From Streptomyces lydicus (lineage in GTDB: Bacteria > Actinomycetota > Actinomycetes > Streptomycetales > Streptomycetaceae), in NCBI RefSeq assembly GCF_004125265.1, contig NZ_RDTE01000003.1, positions 3,286,001-3,350,000 of the forward strand: 64,000 bases of DNA, in the 5' to 3' direction. The position numbers and the translations under genes are program-made. Shown here piece by piece: positions 26,301 to 29,179 of the stretch. How positions within the stretch are numbered: position 1 is the first letter of the stretch; every line of letters begins with the position of its first letter. The notes beneath the pieces were generated by a model, which saw only the letters and a program-made list of their open reading frames with translations, was not told the DNA's origin and did no database searches.

Positions 26301-28299
26301 GGTCCGACCGGGAACCCTGCGGCGCGCCCTGGTCCGAGGACCGCGGCTGGTCCGTCACGCTGTGCTCCGGCCCACCGTGCTCCGACCGCGGTCCCTGCAC
26401 CGGGCTCTGGTCCGCCCCGTCGTGGACCGACCGCGCGCCCTGCGGCGCACCCTCGACCGGCACATGCGGCCCCGCCCCCTGCGGCGCACCCTCGACCGGC
26501 ACATGCGGCCCCGCCCCCTGCGGCGCACCCTCGACCGGCGCGCCGTGGCCCGCCCCCTGCGGCCCGCCCTCGGCCGGCGCGTGGGGGCCCGGCTCACCCA
26601 CACCGTGTGAAGGCTGCGCGCCCGGCCCGTCGGTCGTCGGGAAGTTCGGCCGCTCCGGCGCCGGCGCGTGCGTCGACGGCCCGTCCTCGAACCCCCGCAG
26701 GGGGGCATGCTCGGCCGACGGCATCCCCGGGTGCGGGCCGGTGCTCTGAGCGGGCTCGGGGGCACCCGGCTCGACAGCGTTCCGCCACGACTCCACCCGG
26801 TCGCCCGGGGATATCGCCGGGTTCTCCAGCGGCCCCGGCTTCTGCAGGTTCTCCGCGGTCAACGGCGTCCCGCCGGAAACACCCTCCGCCCGGGACGGCG
26901 CGTCGGTGCCGGACGTCTCGGGCACCTGCCGGGTGTAGGGCGCCTCATGGTCGTCGATCGCCGAAACCGTCACATCGTCGCGAGGCACGCCCGACATCGA
27001 CGAGACGTCCGACATCGACGAGACGTCCGACCGGTTCGCGAAGTCCTCACTGCCCGAGGTTGTCCGCGAGCCACTGCGGCCGGCGCCCTGGCCCCCCGAG
27101 CCCGGGGAACTCCCCGACGCCGAACGGAAACCCTCCGAAGTGGCCGGGTAGCCGGCCGACGTGCCCTCGCCGGAGGATGACTCCGGGGCGGAGGAGCCGC
27201 GCGAGGAGGCGGGTGCGTCCACCGAGAGGCCGTCGCCGTTCGAACTGCCGGCCCTGCTGTCCGGGCCCAGCAGACGGGCCCTGCTGCCGTCGGAGAACAG
27301 CGACGGACTGTTGTACGACGAACCGCCGTCGCTGCCCAGCGACCGATAGCCACCGCGCGTCTCCGGCCCGCCACTCTCCAGCGGAATGTCCTTGAAGCCG
27401 CCCTTGCCCGACCCGGCCCCCAGGTCAGGAAAATCGAACTTCGGCGGGTTGGTGAAGTTCTTGAAGTTCGCTGTGAAGCTGCCGTACTTGGCGGTGATCT
27501 TGGACTTCACGGTCGGGATGTGGCCGATCGCACCACCGACCGCACCCGCCAGGAAGCCCAGCAGGGGGGAGCCTTCCATGTTGAACGCCGCGTCGGTGGC
27601 CGCCGTACCCGCCGCACCACCGAGACCGCCCAAGGCCATCTTCCCCAGCAGCGAGCTGATGACCTTCTGCCCGATCTTGGTCAGGCCCGCCCCGACGAAA
27701 AGACCACCCGTGATCGCACCGTTGATCGCACCGGCCCCCGCACCGATGCCCACGAGAGACCAGTCCATCGAGTGGCGCCGGTGCTGGGCTATCTGGATGC
27801 CCTGGAGCAGCGCCGACAACCCAGCACCGACAGCCGCGTTGACCCCGACGGCTACCGCCAGACGCTTCAGGATCATCGCGATCACGCCGCGGGCCGTAGC
27901 GACTGCGGGCTCCACCCCCTCAGGGCACCACCAGATAAGGAAGGCGACCTCGGCCGCCACCCACGCCAGCATCGCCAGGATCATGTACTTGGAGTACTGG
28001 ATGTTCGTGGCGTAGTCGTCAAGACCGCCGGCCAGTTCGTCGGCCGACTCCGCGAGTTTCTCGTGGTTGTCGATCAGCTTCTGGAGGAACGCCTCGAACT
28101 GCTCCGACATCCTGCCCGTGACGCCCTGCCGGAAGTCCGCCCGCACCGTCTTGAGCTGGTCCGCCGCCGACCGCATGTCCTTGGCGTAGTCCCGGTGCTT
28201 CTGGGCCAGGTCCCAGCACTTGTCCTCGTCGGCCTCGGGCCACTCACCACCCGTGATGTCGGCAATCCACTTCAGCCCGTCCGGCAGGATGATGCTCAC
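2371..28299 (-). CDS. Giant (8642 aa) type VII secretion-linked multidomain polytoxin
   Basis: One uninterrupted frame of 8642 codons. The GTG at 28299 is chosen because GGGAGG lies 9-14 bases upstream; the frame stays open to 28569 but there it overlaps the preceding gene and has no ribosome site. Order of parts: WXG100-like helical domain (1-100), hydrophobic segments (105-260), disordered Pro/Gly/Ser-rich linker (260-975), Gln/Glu/Arg-rich helical region (975-3000), two 331-residue units with Scabin/pierisin-type ADP-ribosyltransferase domains (3140-3801), papain-fold glutamine-deamidase-type domain (3880-4075), six beta modules (4780-6430), amidoligase (7138-7365), amidoligase-like domain (7813-8187), HExxH metalloprotease (8357-8527) and a Lys/Arg-rich tail. 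CpnT of mycobacteria and other polymorphic toxins pair a WXG-like N-terminus with C-terminal toxin domains; this one stacks several. Last gene of a four-gene cluster. Role as an exported effector is inference. No immunity gene is recognisable next to it. Confidence 0.9.
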   Translation of the reverse strand: MSIILPDGLKWIADITGGEWPEADEDKCWDLAQKHRDYAKDMRSAADQLKTVRADFRQGVTGRMSEQFEAFLQKLIDNHEKLAESADELAGGLDDYATNIQYSKYMILAMLAWVAAEVAFLIWWCPEGVEPAVATARGVIAMILKRLAVAVGVNAAVGAGLSALLQGIQIAQHRRHSMDWSLVGIGAGAGAINGAITGGLFVGAGLTKIGQKVISSLLGKMALGGLGGAAGTAATDAAFNMEGSPLLGFLAGAVGGAIGHIPTVKSKITAKYGSFTANFKNFTNPPKFDFPDLGAGSGKGGFKDIPLESGGPETRGGYRSLGSDGGSSYNSPSLFSDGSRARLLGPDSRAGSSNGDGLSVDAPASSRGSSAPESSSGEGTSAGYPATSEGFRSASGSSPGSGGQGAGRSGSRTTSGSEDFANRSDVSSMSDVSSMSGVPRDDVTVSAIDDHEAPYTRQVPETSGTDAPSRAEGVSGGTPLTAENLQKPGPLENPAISPGDRVESWRNAVEPGAPEPAQSTGPHPGMPSAEHAPLRGFEDGPSTHAPAPERPNFPTTDGPGAQPSHGVGEPGPHAPAEGGPQGAGHGAPVEGAPQGAGPHVPVEGAPQGAGPHVPVEGAPQGARSVHDGADQSPVQGPRSEHGGPEHSVTDQPRSSDQGAPQGSRSDHDGPGHGGSDRDGPGRSVPPARSDEGVPGQAPRSSDPVGSEPGAPQRAHPEEGGAAPVGLPGGASGGAGGGARPAEPASRNGSEPDTTRDHETEDGTSSAPEQQVKPYPGFSTGDGPWQPVARRGGEPTATGSTAPTGSTAPTGPTAPGAPAGRSVDGTRETTTGPTGTQLPSQGLVREAPGGGAGRTDSPRPVTERGTPTRPGGQASDNRVSDSRPSDGQRSVTSDGSMRPSGSESTADSFGRRPAAPASSVTSEEHGGAAGPAAPAHDPAEGGTPDASAHNSSHNSSHETSHDTSHETAHDTSHESPEPAADPLAESIARRERWNAYQADRDERTARLLEFERDNDRSTDLLRGYENWAREDLFGGRGLPKDSVGYAQAEHDFHRAVLERFKNEWNARGPEGLDKAAWEQSYRQIADHADQFFAHASGRHREMTHFNGELDRAVQTFRDRGDLGDEDFLRESDEVPTDLAHYETEHFKDPTYDTDNGRPRPGEDGYVPTSLSHLRADHLARIRGIVDRAHEAHPGDKAAREDLIDDQVGALVKDLPKRLASLWDATSEVDRVNRQVDRRLAEDDEFSVFDPASDDSPRGVTHFTEEASAAAEHPAAEEPAPSGTRSDTDVDDAPGGPRRDEGDAGEPTLPPSGPGSEALRPGEGKAGPDPSPVSTRTSGEEAPGGGTGNRQDQKISTVLDEQNLARMRRELDEDLHRYYQTERERAGLNDRPDPESLRTAHAFGRQWREHVDEQLRALEERVGHAEFRQFRNERFDQRLQQKFEEFEDESFGFRSLPQDARERLSTELRNVNERAVDEHIFENSEGHSFHGPDFRGYKSGRWDGDASRPARSYEDNLAAIDSTLEARFDHEVMLREQLEHSAEAYHPLRYDADPERRLDEKVAEGTADDFRKETAKTYDDLYAPHEHNIEAWLKHEKDGADAFGSKLDSLPAPEQRPSSGADASPAGDSPAPAREPESGETPAPESGAERSDASEGQGAPAAGDRPAPAGGVDRPAQGASEGGRLQQLQDRPAAPPKTTAVSHGGGVRTSRGPEEEQSPQQVQEQKTNALPQLSETEKGIVERSGTSGTAEQRVKAWQEYRQASENTGKVQIEVRQLGNEAKTWQHTRAMFLPYLAAKELRDAEQKLQGFGVNPEQVTQQVLQSTSEDLRDPAPPAVQGSDELLQAPDHEQQQMAAGQETAAEPQPEPVPQTGSSSGKHGYQPPTVEDVPEQEAAPAHPDAEVSPADLPETETDHAEATQYADVPQHDETTQQQAAQQQEQEQEQQQEEQPPSAARSDAAAALDDLRADVEQLDSAHQEFEERLDAHPDLHGAPQAAAVRDWYATARTSEPQVSGLGDLAEQLDTRLHAAERENFAQGVAHERFERHVASAVPQISSFPGGKFQGSPQAQQLKDEFTAAAVPRVHAAEEHQDAGTGPLDELVEDFRPRYEQAYRDWREDQMAHAAFHSATEMHGREDAADIALGSQMGDPDAIAWYGDQVGRLEQGFVQRWKAAGQDTAGPRPTPEQAHDKAEAKALSDAAQRTQEQRGSLTQDLRRNALDLMAQARKGGRLDADLREIAEHHAPFGHWHPRAADWYKRERRALLKDFTDGLRRQGPGARDTLAADFRRQLGALQEAGSARNLAHQDFDGLVASQESAGTAPARPETRSWMREQTKDLRNAYVQARLAEQTAAQAEAWRSEDTTGRRPELIPSPSHIGADDWRNATWQAEQIRLHEKYGAELAKAADEYAAEQASFEQAAAEHGTLGRPAPEEGPYALAANERSAFGSAFGSAFAAWSQGTEGKQVPEALQDQVRRGVLNGRAREVFTQAEDSQDLAQRLADAFTREGVLQVVLDHGHKALDRINAATYGTAQDQAFEDGSPDALTRSPRVSVPEAAMAYVWPLLKERLTDAVHNALPVGSDLRVNPQEATRLGMRLWREALGWAKDQLAGRVAYEQAVHRIDQVLDNIAAQPQEQLDAGAHALFAAFEDGALRNHEAGDDAVARPRFGSGDLQLSSQGWTSVRSSAQTALDEAFHDTFDGEPAKDTEQSPAHRLDDWQQRADKVLGGLPGRVAHQALREGVLQAVSDRSGEALESWQPQQALGQDSAPRFGELTGAPLTIDVHARVQASLVREALDLYKTHFGDGATRTAGLEGQAKAFSQALGKLIGQQELDARILREATWEAARQQGRDVFDAALKARQTDPPSHLLTSEHIARVRAGHDARVQAAFVSVVGPALSRPQGLSAKSGPWSAELHDLASVLPDHFAFEVEEGAALHGAGKAFTALHDDRPMTESRLEGIAKNSRDDWLNARKLFAPRTVSGSWGEKEAATTDAFSAGRTAREVHDPDQAAEETTGSIEDAIDDVFDDPSTAAKAPSDETAAQTQQEEGVADPSTVVRSGSSVPQGGRLGRRYLADLMPEVRGELDYLLGKGKYQPPSRDEVARLHDALPDWIRGQTLSAQGAAIAQTIVSGAPVRLRGGAPAGGGHEPWGAGLFGSSGAGSSGAGSSGVAGRPEFSRPPSVSSEWYSSDDEDPVSKEFFKEEYTRFGRETTFTPQPTVGFGSSLYGPRPEDMPLARSGELLGDPSAGAEAFRIAYRFDLEPLFRWDSRSWEVIFVEGFRPHNGKRPVSLRFYQAEHIDTALVSTTRDGTFAEEGARPEWAMKDGRTYRYTINAPGGYDFLGSLPRYAYANQQEVAFWKGVRPEFISGVAVFDDAGNVLETVSNPNAHAAREVEAERQERDRQQYLEYLRAEVQRELDGLRGKGWYRPSRDEVEQFRDALPDWIRGQTLSAQGAAIAQTIVSGAPVRLRGGAPAGGGHEPWGAGLFGSSGAGPSGAGPSGVAGRPEFSRPPSVSSEWYSSDDEDPVSKEFFKEEYTRFGRETTFTPQPTVGFGSSLYGPRPEDMPLARSGELLGDPSAGAEAFRIAYRFDLEPLFRWDSRSWEVIFVEGFRPHNGKRPVSLRFYQAEHIDTALVSTTRDGTFAEEGARPEWAMKDGRTYRYTINAPGGYDFLGSLPRYAYANQQEVAFWKGVRPEFISGVTVFDDAGNVLETVSNPNAHAAREVEAERQERDRQQYLEYLRAEVQRELDGLRGKGWYRPSRDEVEQFRDALPDWIRGQTLSAQGAAIAQTIVSGAPVRLRGGAPSRLGSLRMGESSGRNVTSAPRSTPRSTPLIFPPPADTLEEFRPYDRQGSGLDRAQPAEQQNLEDVFPRDERGDFQRFPDPRGASFSRVGLMRSVNRAFPTNRHGTSAGSARWIEYINPQAAATPTRQNNCEDASRSVLVSWQGRPTVAAPTQSRGPNLMLEENSRQTTSRWLGSGWRRHDFPDHMSDAERSRGAWASVEGRLLRGGHGSSAIIDFQRPNGNMHSVNALNYGGQVFWVDGAYGRVSDRPLYEGVHFFSIELDPDMEAIDGVPWLGSADRLSDYSNFSDSAGLARSSWRTLFGRGASGLRIEPMLDAPSPLKEAVEGSGSDAKIHQSLPGPRNTRVIQARLGTTTGLGLPGGAPEDVGSWPRGEVTEVDAAGVPEVPQSESGRLVVVRPRPWSPVGSLPPRSEHPRYEITADGDITRPGAEPLYAGGWLRQGLDFVHDRGGRLRADTGEIVFSAAPIAEDPPAVDLDAPSYRLHVVPPQLMTEGEVAGEGGLYLVPVDADASAPAVRLPWPHGTWVGSAGQDAETTTAPATGTSSGGAVSRPVPEEEPGLDRLISDALAAEEALGSMAASDETAGQDPQTSSFEELIDGAFAEDAAAAKAVPDHESAPADEASSNEAVSQVPFTSRFPEHFDDFVGAPTTEVPSVEELSALGPANEGIPAPPVLPEETTTGRWSEWRSRLRRLFHRPKSAHHVPDIPALAYDAIPGRAAATLPGPRNSTEVTAGHQPVKAASEAGWKDPSAAEQAWTAAAPRAAVDLAAPSTTQLTTAPVREVSSLSVPPPVRESAAPATVEDVDGARGESAPESGSEDMSGRTSPPVEQQTEPALDPDRDSDRESGSDAESESGSESGSVVGSESDVTDSDVSSDPDGLSVMVADFGRGHRGLLGSVHVMPFPDETLEWERARISAAVRAVHQAVEGGSAGDLEAQDQRGMAALEKEVAAEYTQDAVLEALPYALSVKGMVRIVTYRGRRYQVAWRPDLGDARPAPAMASDVPEGRRVQIEERNKTTVSSSDTSGRQTVRSFPLSYGRTWPLNGSGIPGLASLGFTPKLTFTHNQEAISVTVVRDYMATSALAFAAEPSRAYDYGITSQIKVEPLDGPLSASASAPAPETDEAAEDDGWGGIVPVPAPGRLTALFPDYLTQDPEPRPFGSLFASAEELPADPQTLAGGVLPMRMDTVRDPAALHDEIVAADELRPHLRRLSPESARELGEFLSENNQRAGLPLMLANAYPSPVLQDRAGDPLAFMEVRARLTWLNPEVLARSKNVMLDNSVFYTVGVKNSHTVSNAVKPGFSLAPAFADPGGSGVGGGPAFSGAYQYQRDRAFNSGGTAYDWFGLVSENPQLLVEADIEFEAVLVFPEGGRTDAFTFSRPASHLLRVPSRAEVDGVPVLPGQERHLPPETLELRSFGVFTTPLEITGTEEQFKELETQVRALGLLPPAERRSLSWMDEVGRKKILQAWAANQRKLSLARSQVGLRSAARDMISAGHPIHFDLPFEYDSWRACAVVRAKPQEGAFPRHSRNFPNWSSLNGNGMYAGGGESVTSTHTLSGDFSGEAHGPVSGDTTMKGGIPSSASIGGQRADTAGSSSGFGLDMLVYPQPGLAQFDIPVTHCAELYFGRGTEPVWTSAARGGNLAVTVPLARTLAERPAPLPAPSSRPATDEDFRLARMQPDEEGNRPEEALLLPAAAHVNVAFGSAELFTAFQRFLAGGLPEGSAEPGALARIVNWTAEHGSQVGRMLPSFVTEPARWLKDVTLGESLTHPESPAQEAGRAALSGTVVLARSPQILRGVYVFDAGAAGSLLGTDTQGEVRGYLHDVVYEGPGLPAGEDWMESDVTAADSAWRGRSGKRTVQFGFSGSGTRTAGDASGTVAGSGGQSFSVSWSETDTDGVFTDRMNADAREPLHAFRADITYLFALAQGYRNAPANAVGLGPRGARASAERVPGGVVFWVSETDVREDPRLAALAGLPYVVPELDRLLPPYFVRSKGRALGPATVPEAVPAGALDAFVEALGAEATREAPGSLTPGSGSQVHGLHSRIAEVGSVIGMRALAGTGTEKWQRPITFVYRGWGGLYLVTLAVNARPAPHRELADVRGALRPKSGVEVIYSSAPSSVTRTASRSGTFTLGLSPSAGYTVATGTGNTGSAGVSASFSSNSSRSTSLTLSRNRQQWLRTYAPSAQFGVEYEYRVAASSQRLPDTVPGFLVNQVVSLGQLTELLAAGALSASETTGLRGLISALADGITSVPRRLGRALGRAPGTPAEEETLPMPATASGDGIPLGPLTASGERPVVAAEGESAADTERETAEPATTADTERETAEPATTAETAVRDWEPPSGTPVSSTPVTVKLRFPASETPYEREDGTVEWSAAPELLTPQIHESDPREIRPLPRPEPAADPTTDPTSAPAPAPAPAPAPDPLADTARWTPEQTLIVGDFDAVGQLADALRTVDPALRGAGLPDSSESHEATMLRIGNLVGSGKVTLTPAQASRFTGKLPSGGSASIQLTLYRPQTESASRSITLMGLRTTIRSASSTGSQTYSPGVNVPLSGGLTTENTDTFSGSVPVAGENITTGQSTGVTSFRREIIKYGTGLSQNADEEQDESGVLGFTVTAHVLLEVSGPEGTRWVTGNVVARATLEDALGLGLAAMPPRPSPNVYDAPAVLAAHEASDRVRDPETFGEQLAAAFTDEDTAPQVWFDPGDVPAAARRALLGARTALLAAGTLADAREAAGTGLPEALSALMGAAAHATGLAHRPVTLVLRTPDGPVHLPFTPSMVRSGGEQQREEQSAKTGPWSAETHDTASILSEHLTFEAEEGAALREGGKAFTTLQGDRALAAGRTAARAEGQNHDQDQAGVEIPAEQQPSGSIEDAIDDVFDELSSGVGAVSSGPVGEIPPGRAPLPLRQELSTPHGTWVGSGEDQGAEDTTAHVTEAPSDETGGRDQQASPPEDVINAAFSDENAPAAKAMSDDESAPASEAPLHEGPRPPAVDKGKRAVLGSLPSSDGEVAAEASPEHPLSSYAESMVPRIRRDDAQRRWIASQVTAQDLPESLAEDLSDADVDPYGLVTADGLRAADVSPPPGRAGEAQSEGGLPLGSLEPVNQVRVLMVRPGPWPEVLDAVAAKASRRMWQEAYADFANAAPDAAGEGEEAASQAWGTAMALVLPLELHPVRADSRHVGDPYRAVVREVAGLLVQGGGRAEAGALADRHRHELGLPPRGRGGAPDDTAGRQSAGESAGESAMVEADEVLLRALRSRLPQGTEGLVPGGDSAQVPASVVREYARAWWAAMGGATETTPEVLERVVGQVAGRVAKGGPHIPYMLEDATGGLADPDRGGLEFGIEIEFDLPEHFTDAQKADARAAIIAGLGEAGLTSQTDVHGYHRAVDEGYTDARDGWRLETDPTVDGELISPILRDTGQTWQDLRTAVGVISEHGGRITKRTSSHVHVSTRQYGTDVRPYEGLRGLFTGHHDELVRLGTNPRADGHRGLKYARPLPERHDGYHGVWDTPSGRNEDALSFKCVQGNGSDHVEFRQPDGSLDEAEIQTNVKIALGLVHAALRMSHVPDWQPPGHEEVGAHAVVVQGVRHAGSGPAVTVFEPDAPEQTARMRTMLDTIFWRAEDREQVMARFAVTPWYGGLGARQADDASSGLLQTAGIPGLEDLESLGSVFLKKMPGGAVFRSTDDAADHGEEATAARLHSMIPGDDAFVTMVAFKRRPYVPNAFGFGGNKRLSAAEFKALLPHLGWSPGQRLVIAHPVEDTPGGLVKWASEMAAEIEAPVLVPASASEYAEEIEVPSERLEGISGLGIFGPPGGSVFDDGDTTVIPGNAWFRLSPEAAADGSAQDDTWPAGTGYVAYTGAQSGQSVTEQVPDSLPAPPASRRGGLDPLSDWMEFSSVSGRRRSGALRAIDNAVAGLPRHPDAQDLAGVLFAVRGWQQTADRTSSRWDAVTQLENAVRDRIRQLSSHSRSSRHASSGHGHQRQSGVQPTASATRGAAMSLIPAGPRPPKVAGYAPASGFETELHKFQVVLPPGEHFKTFGDVEGAIVRLPGLLHITLDSGQNGTVVAEVVTSPARGLTWGQDDGRAERSDVVTAWYDVMQRLENARSGDSLSRVFPTSVGYQVDPVAADFPVRRNLHGSMVVHHTSTSPLTGVLKFLDHVTANMRQESEPVQIAYQDAKAAEQYALWARAGFERWLTMPPRIAGQVRAWDADELTGALALGYTQVAATVRRIGGVGRVLAKDHTAVISRESLGAIRSELGEVPRAFLEDEKDWLTDGFLRSLQKSRTALQRPLPKIMDDTRPQATAGQYWENLLLENPSRVIDQYEALGVRTCYNTLDGNPVGGVPHLEPRVVRLEARALESIHSTPQDVLRTHDTVAHLSVDLYNESRRMRGLSPVGLPLEPESQGQSGYAPPTREQVIGGTGAAASGVAQGVDGQSAESPVAAPAALSPVLADLAGRLPGMPQDERAEELALLPAADVEALASDPALVRDLCESLSAEDFAATVARLMVRIPEGVRQPFSVRREAVNRIAPMLGDPEVAGRLLSRGSRIFVVPRDAELTSVGPFLGLRGTLTVDSRAVDSLRGYLRRGQVGAAEENLLGETTSVPGAGTYDDGYSSVTHELAHAIHTRGLSADDRRFIKEVFDANLALGWAGKWPDGYWYDPVGVNPDPNYSSHNQYEFFAQLSNAYLGTNGGIDPYTEAPRNNGAAWVRENFPQLLPLLERLYGPGAEPPQRGESGRANPFTTTQAENEVWAGFRAFWDQAEGVLRPQPHAEMPPVPATSRGHGSPGVVFGSLSPAGPVGAPAEQPAKKRAARKTTKASPKSTVEEADAAASEAL
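2720..3235 (-). other. Domain: anthrax-lethal-factor-like zinc metalloprotease (in giant protein)
   Basis: Residues about 8357-8527 of the giant protein. The zinc motif HELAHAIH is at residues about 8425-8432. A second conserved stretch, NQYEFFAQL, about 55 residues later offers the Glu that acts as third zinc ligand in the lethal-factor (ATLF) family. All expected ligands are present, so the domain may be active. The last residues of the protein after it include the basic run KKRAARKTTKASPK. Confidence 0.75.
3740..4870 (-). other. Domain: second, diverged amidoligase-like region (in giant protein)
   Basis: Residues about 7813-8187. The order of short motifs mirrors the amidoligase upstream: GFETEL (versus GIEIEF), AEVVTSP (versus GELISP), HGSMVVHHT (versus SSHVHVS) and RVVRLEAR (versus HVEFRQ). 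Several acidic and histidine positions differ. This may be a second, altered ligase or a non-catalytic copy. The assignment rests on motif order only. Confidence 0.45.
6200..6890 (-). other. Domain: amidoligase (COOH-NH2 ligase) in giant protein
   Basis: Residues about 7138-7365. The family pattern is clear: GIEIEFDL at the first strand, GELISPIL around 7211, SSHVHVS around 7249 and HVEFRQPDGSLD around 7333. Members of this glutamine-synthetase-like fold (PF12224) join a carboxylate to an amine using ATP. Here it would modify a protein or peptide target or the polypeptide itself; the substrate is unknown. Confidence 0.75.
8100..8515 (-). repeat. Acidic linker module, copy B (in giant protein)
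   Basis: Encodes a segment running from GPWSAETHD through FEAEEGAALREGGKAFT to GSIEDAIDDVFDE. It matches copy A at 19190-19595 but lacks about 35 residues in the middle. The 38 bases at 8243-8280 are identical to 19223-19260. Confidence 0.85.
9030..13960 (-). other. Six Ser/Thr-rich beta modules (in giant protein)
   Basis: Residues about 4780-6430. Six stretches share a pattern: a Ser/Thr/Gly-rich alternating segment with few charges, then a strand alternating hydrophobic and polar residues and often aromatic (for example QFDIPVTHCAELYF, SAQFGVEYEYRV, GFTVTAHVLLEV). They centre near nt 13750, 12930, 12150, 11230, 10440 and 9200. Such patterning is seen in beta-hairpin insertion loops of pore-forming toxins, but also in beta-sandwich adhesins. 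No named family is recognised. Confidence 0.5.
16080..16660 (-). other. Domain: papain-fold glutamine-deamidase-type toxin (in giant protein)
   Basis: Residues about 3880-4075. The NNCEDAS motif near residue 3930 provides the nucleophilic Cys, and GNMHSVNALN near 4025 the His, followed by VFWVDGAYGR with the Asp. This Cys-His-Asp order and spacing fits the Tox-PL/glutamine deamidase family (PF15644). The triad looks complete. Confidence 0.75.
16898..18883 (-). repeat. Two 993-bp direct repeats, each with a Scabin/pierisin-like ADP-ribosyltransferase domain
   Basis: Copies at 16898-17890 and 17891-18883 are nearly identical base for base; a third, partial and diverging copy follows from 18884 to about 19100. 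Each encodes 331 residues. The ART motifs are FRWDSR with the NAD-binding Arg (residues about 3258 and 3589), LVSTTRD with the Ser, and NQQEVAF with the Q-x-E pair (about 3350 and 3681). The APGG and GVRPEFI segments match the DNA-modifying pierisin/Scabin group. The core is only about 55% G+C by hand count (17461-17580), far below its surroundings, and its codons are G/T-ending. This points to a later acquired cassette that then duplicated in frame. Confidence 0.85.
19190..19595 (-). repeat. Acidic linker module, copy A (in giant protein)
   Basis: Encodes GPWSAELHD, then FEVEEGAALHGAGKAFT, an extra segment absent from copy B, and GSIEDAIDDVFDD. It lies just before the ADP-ribosyltransferase units, while copy B (8100-8515) lies after the beta modules. 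More distant relatives (SSFEELIDGAF, PPEDVINAAF, PGLDRLISDAL) occur at other domain borders. Confidence 0.8.
25378..25463 (-). repeat. Histidine ladder in the giant protein
   Basis: About seven four-residue repeats of the type HNSS/HETS/HDTS (residues about 946-973) place a histidine at every fourth position. It sits at the end of the disordered linker, just before the helical region. Confidence 0.8.
27520..28299 (-). other. Domain: WXG100-like N-terminus and hydrophobic segments (in giant protein)
   Basis: Residues 1-100 are helical and charged (DGLKWIADITGGEW, then DLAQKHRDYAKDM), like the N-terminal domains that direct CpnT-type toxins to ESX machines. A strong membrane helix spans about 105-124, followed by three or four Gly/Ala-rich hydrophobic stretches up to about residue 260. 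Confidence 0.7.
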
Positions 28300-28372
28300 G
28301 CCGACACACCTCCCGTCGACGCGGCATGCCGCAGCACAAGCCCAGAGGGCACCAGGACCGGACCGGACATGT

Positions 28373-28831
28373 TCAGGAAAGCTCCTCCGCGGAACCCCGC
28401 GTCGTCCCGCCGTCCACCGAGGCCTCCGGCTCCGCCGGTCGCGCGGCCGGCCGGCCCAGCGCGGCGAGTGAGGGGCGGTAGTCCGGGTTGTCGCGCCACT
28501 CGACGATCTCGCCCTCAAGGCCCGAACGCCACTGACCGGCCACGGCCCGCACCGGCGGGGCTGCCGCACCCGACCAGGTGGGGTCGATCATGCCGAGCCA
28601 GTGGTCGGGGGCCGTCCGGGCGGCCTCCCGTACATAGTCCGGAACCGGGGGCATCCCGCCCGTGCCCGCGTCGTCCGCCCCCACGGCGGTGGGCGCACCA
28701 CGGCCGTCCCGGGACGGCCGCTCCCCGGGCGCCATGGCGGAGTCCCGGTCCTCCTCGGAGACCGGAACCATGGGAATGACCGCAGAAGCGGCGGGATGTG
28801 CGTCCGCCGCCTCCTCGGATGTGCTGCTCAT
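28373..28831 (-). CDS. Type VII secretion system-associated protein
   Basis: 152 residues, no signal peptide or membrane helix. The N-terminal half is acidic and disordered. The C-terminal half carries PDYVREAARTAPDHWLGMID and GQWRSGLEGEIVEWRDNPDYRPS, a pattern I know from streptomycete proteins annotated as type VII secretion-associated. It starts 3 bases after the stop of the gene before it, which suggests coupled translation, and ends 73 bases before the giant gene. It may be a chaperone or partner of the giant protein; that is inference. Confidence 0.8.
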   Translation of the reverse strand: MSSTSEEAADAHPAASAVIPMVPVSEEDRDSAMAPGERPSRDGRGAPTAVGADDAGTGGMPPVPDYVREAARTAPDHWLGMIDPTWSGAAAPPVRAVAGQWRSGLEGEIVEWRDNPDYRPSLAALGRPAARPAEPEASVDGGTTRGSAEELS

Positions 28832-28834
28832 CGC

Positions 28835-29179
28835 CTACCCGCCGTTTATCTCCGGATTCAGCCGCTGACCGGTCTCGGCCGACCGCTGCTCGACGTCCTC
28901 CAGAGCCCGTATCAGCTGCTGCACTTCTCCGCTGGTCCGCTCCAGGAGCTGGGCGCTCTGGAAACCGGCGTCGAGGGCGCCCTTGTGCGGGCCGTCGTAC
29001 TTTTCCCTGAACTTCTTGGCGGACTTGTCTTCACCGATGGCGTCGCTGTCGGCGTCGCAGTCATCGAGGAACCTCTCGGCGGCCGACTTCACGTGTTGGC
29101 TCACCTGTGTCAGCTGGTACAGGGCGTCCCGCAGCTTCGCGGTATCGACCCGCACCGGCTCGTTCGACGATCCGCTCAC
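28835..29179 (-). CDS. Small helical WXG100-like protein
   Basis: 114 residues, almost entirely helical, with heptad-like spacing (LRDALYQLTQVSQHVKSAAE, then QLIRALEDVEQRSAE). It has the size and build of ESX WXG100 proteins but no WXG turn; the middle reads KKFREKYDGPHK. The GTG start overlaps the previous stop (GTGA). Position between a YbaB/EspL-like gene and the secretion-associated gene suggests it is a substrate or co-chaperone of this cluster. Confidence 0.8.
   Translation of the reverse strand: MSGSSNEPVRVDTAKLRDALYQLTQVSQHVKSAAERFLDDCDADSDAIGEDKSAKKFREKYDGPHKGALDAGFQSAQLLERTSGEVQQLIRALEDVEQRSAETGQRLNPEINGG

Noticed and set aside
2371..28299. Polyketide or peptide synthetase megagene, suggested by the size
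   Set aside because: No ketosynthase, adenylation, carrier or condensation motifs anywhere in the frame.
28300..28569. Extension of the giant protein by 90 residues upstream of the GTG at 28299
   Set aside because: It overlaps the secretion-associated gene, has no ribosome site, and its residues (Arg/Ser/Pro-rich) look like a shadow frame.
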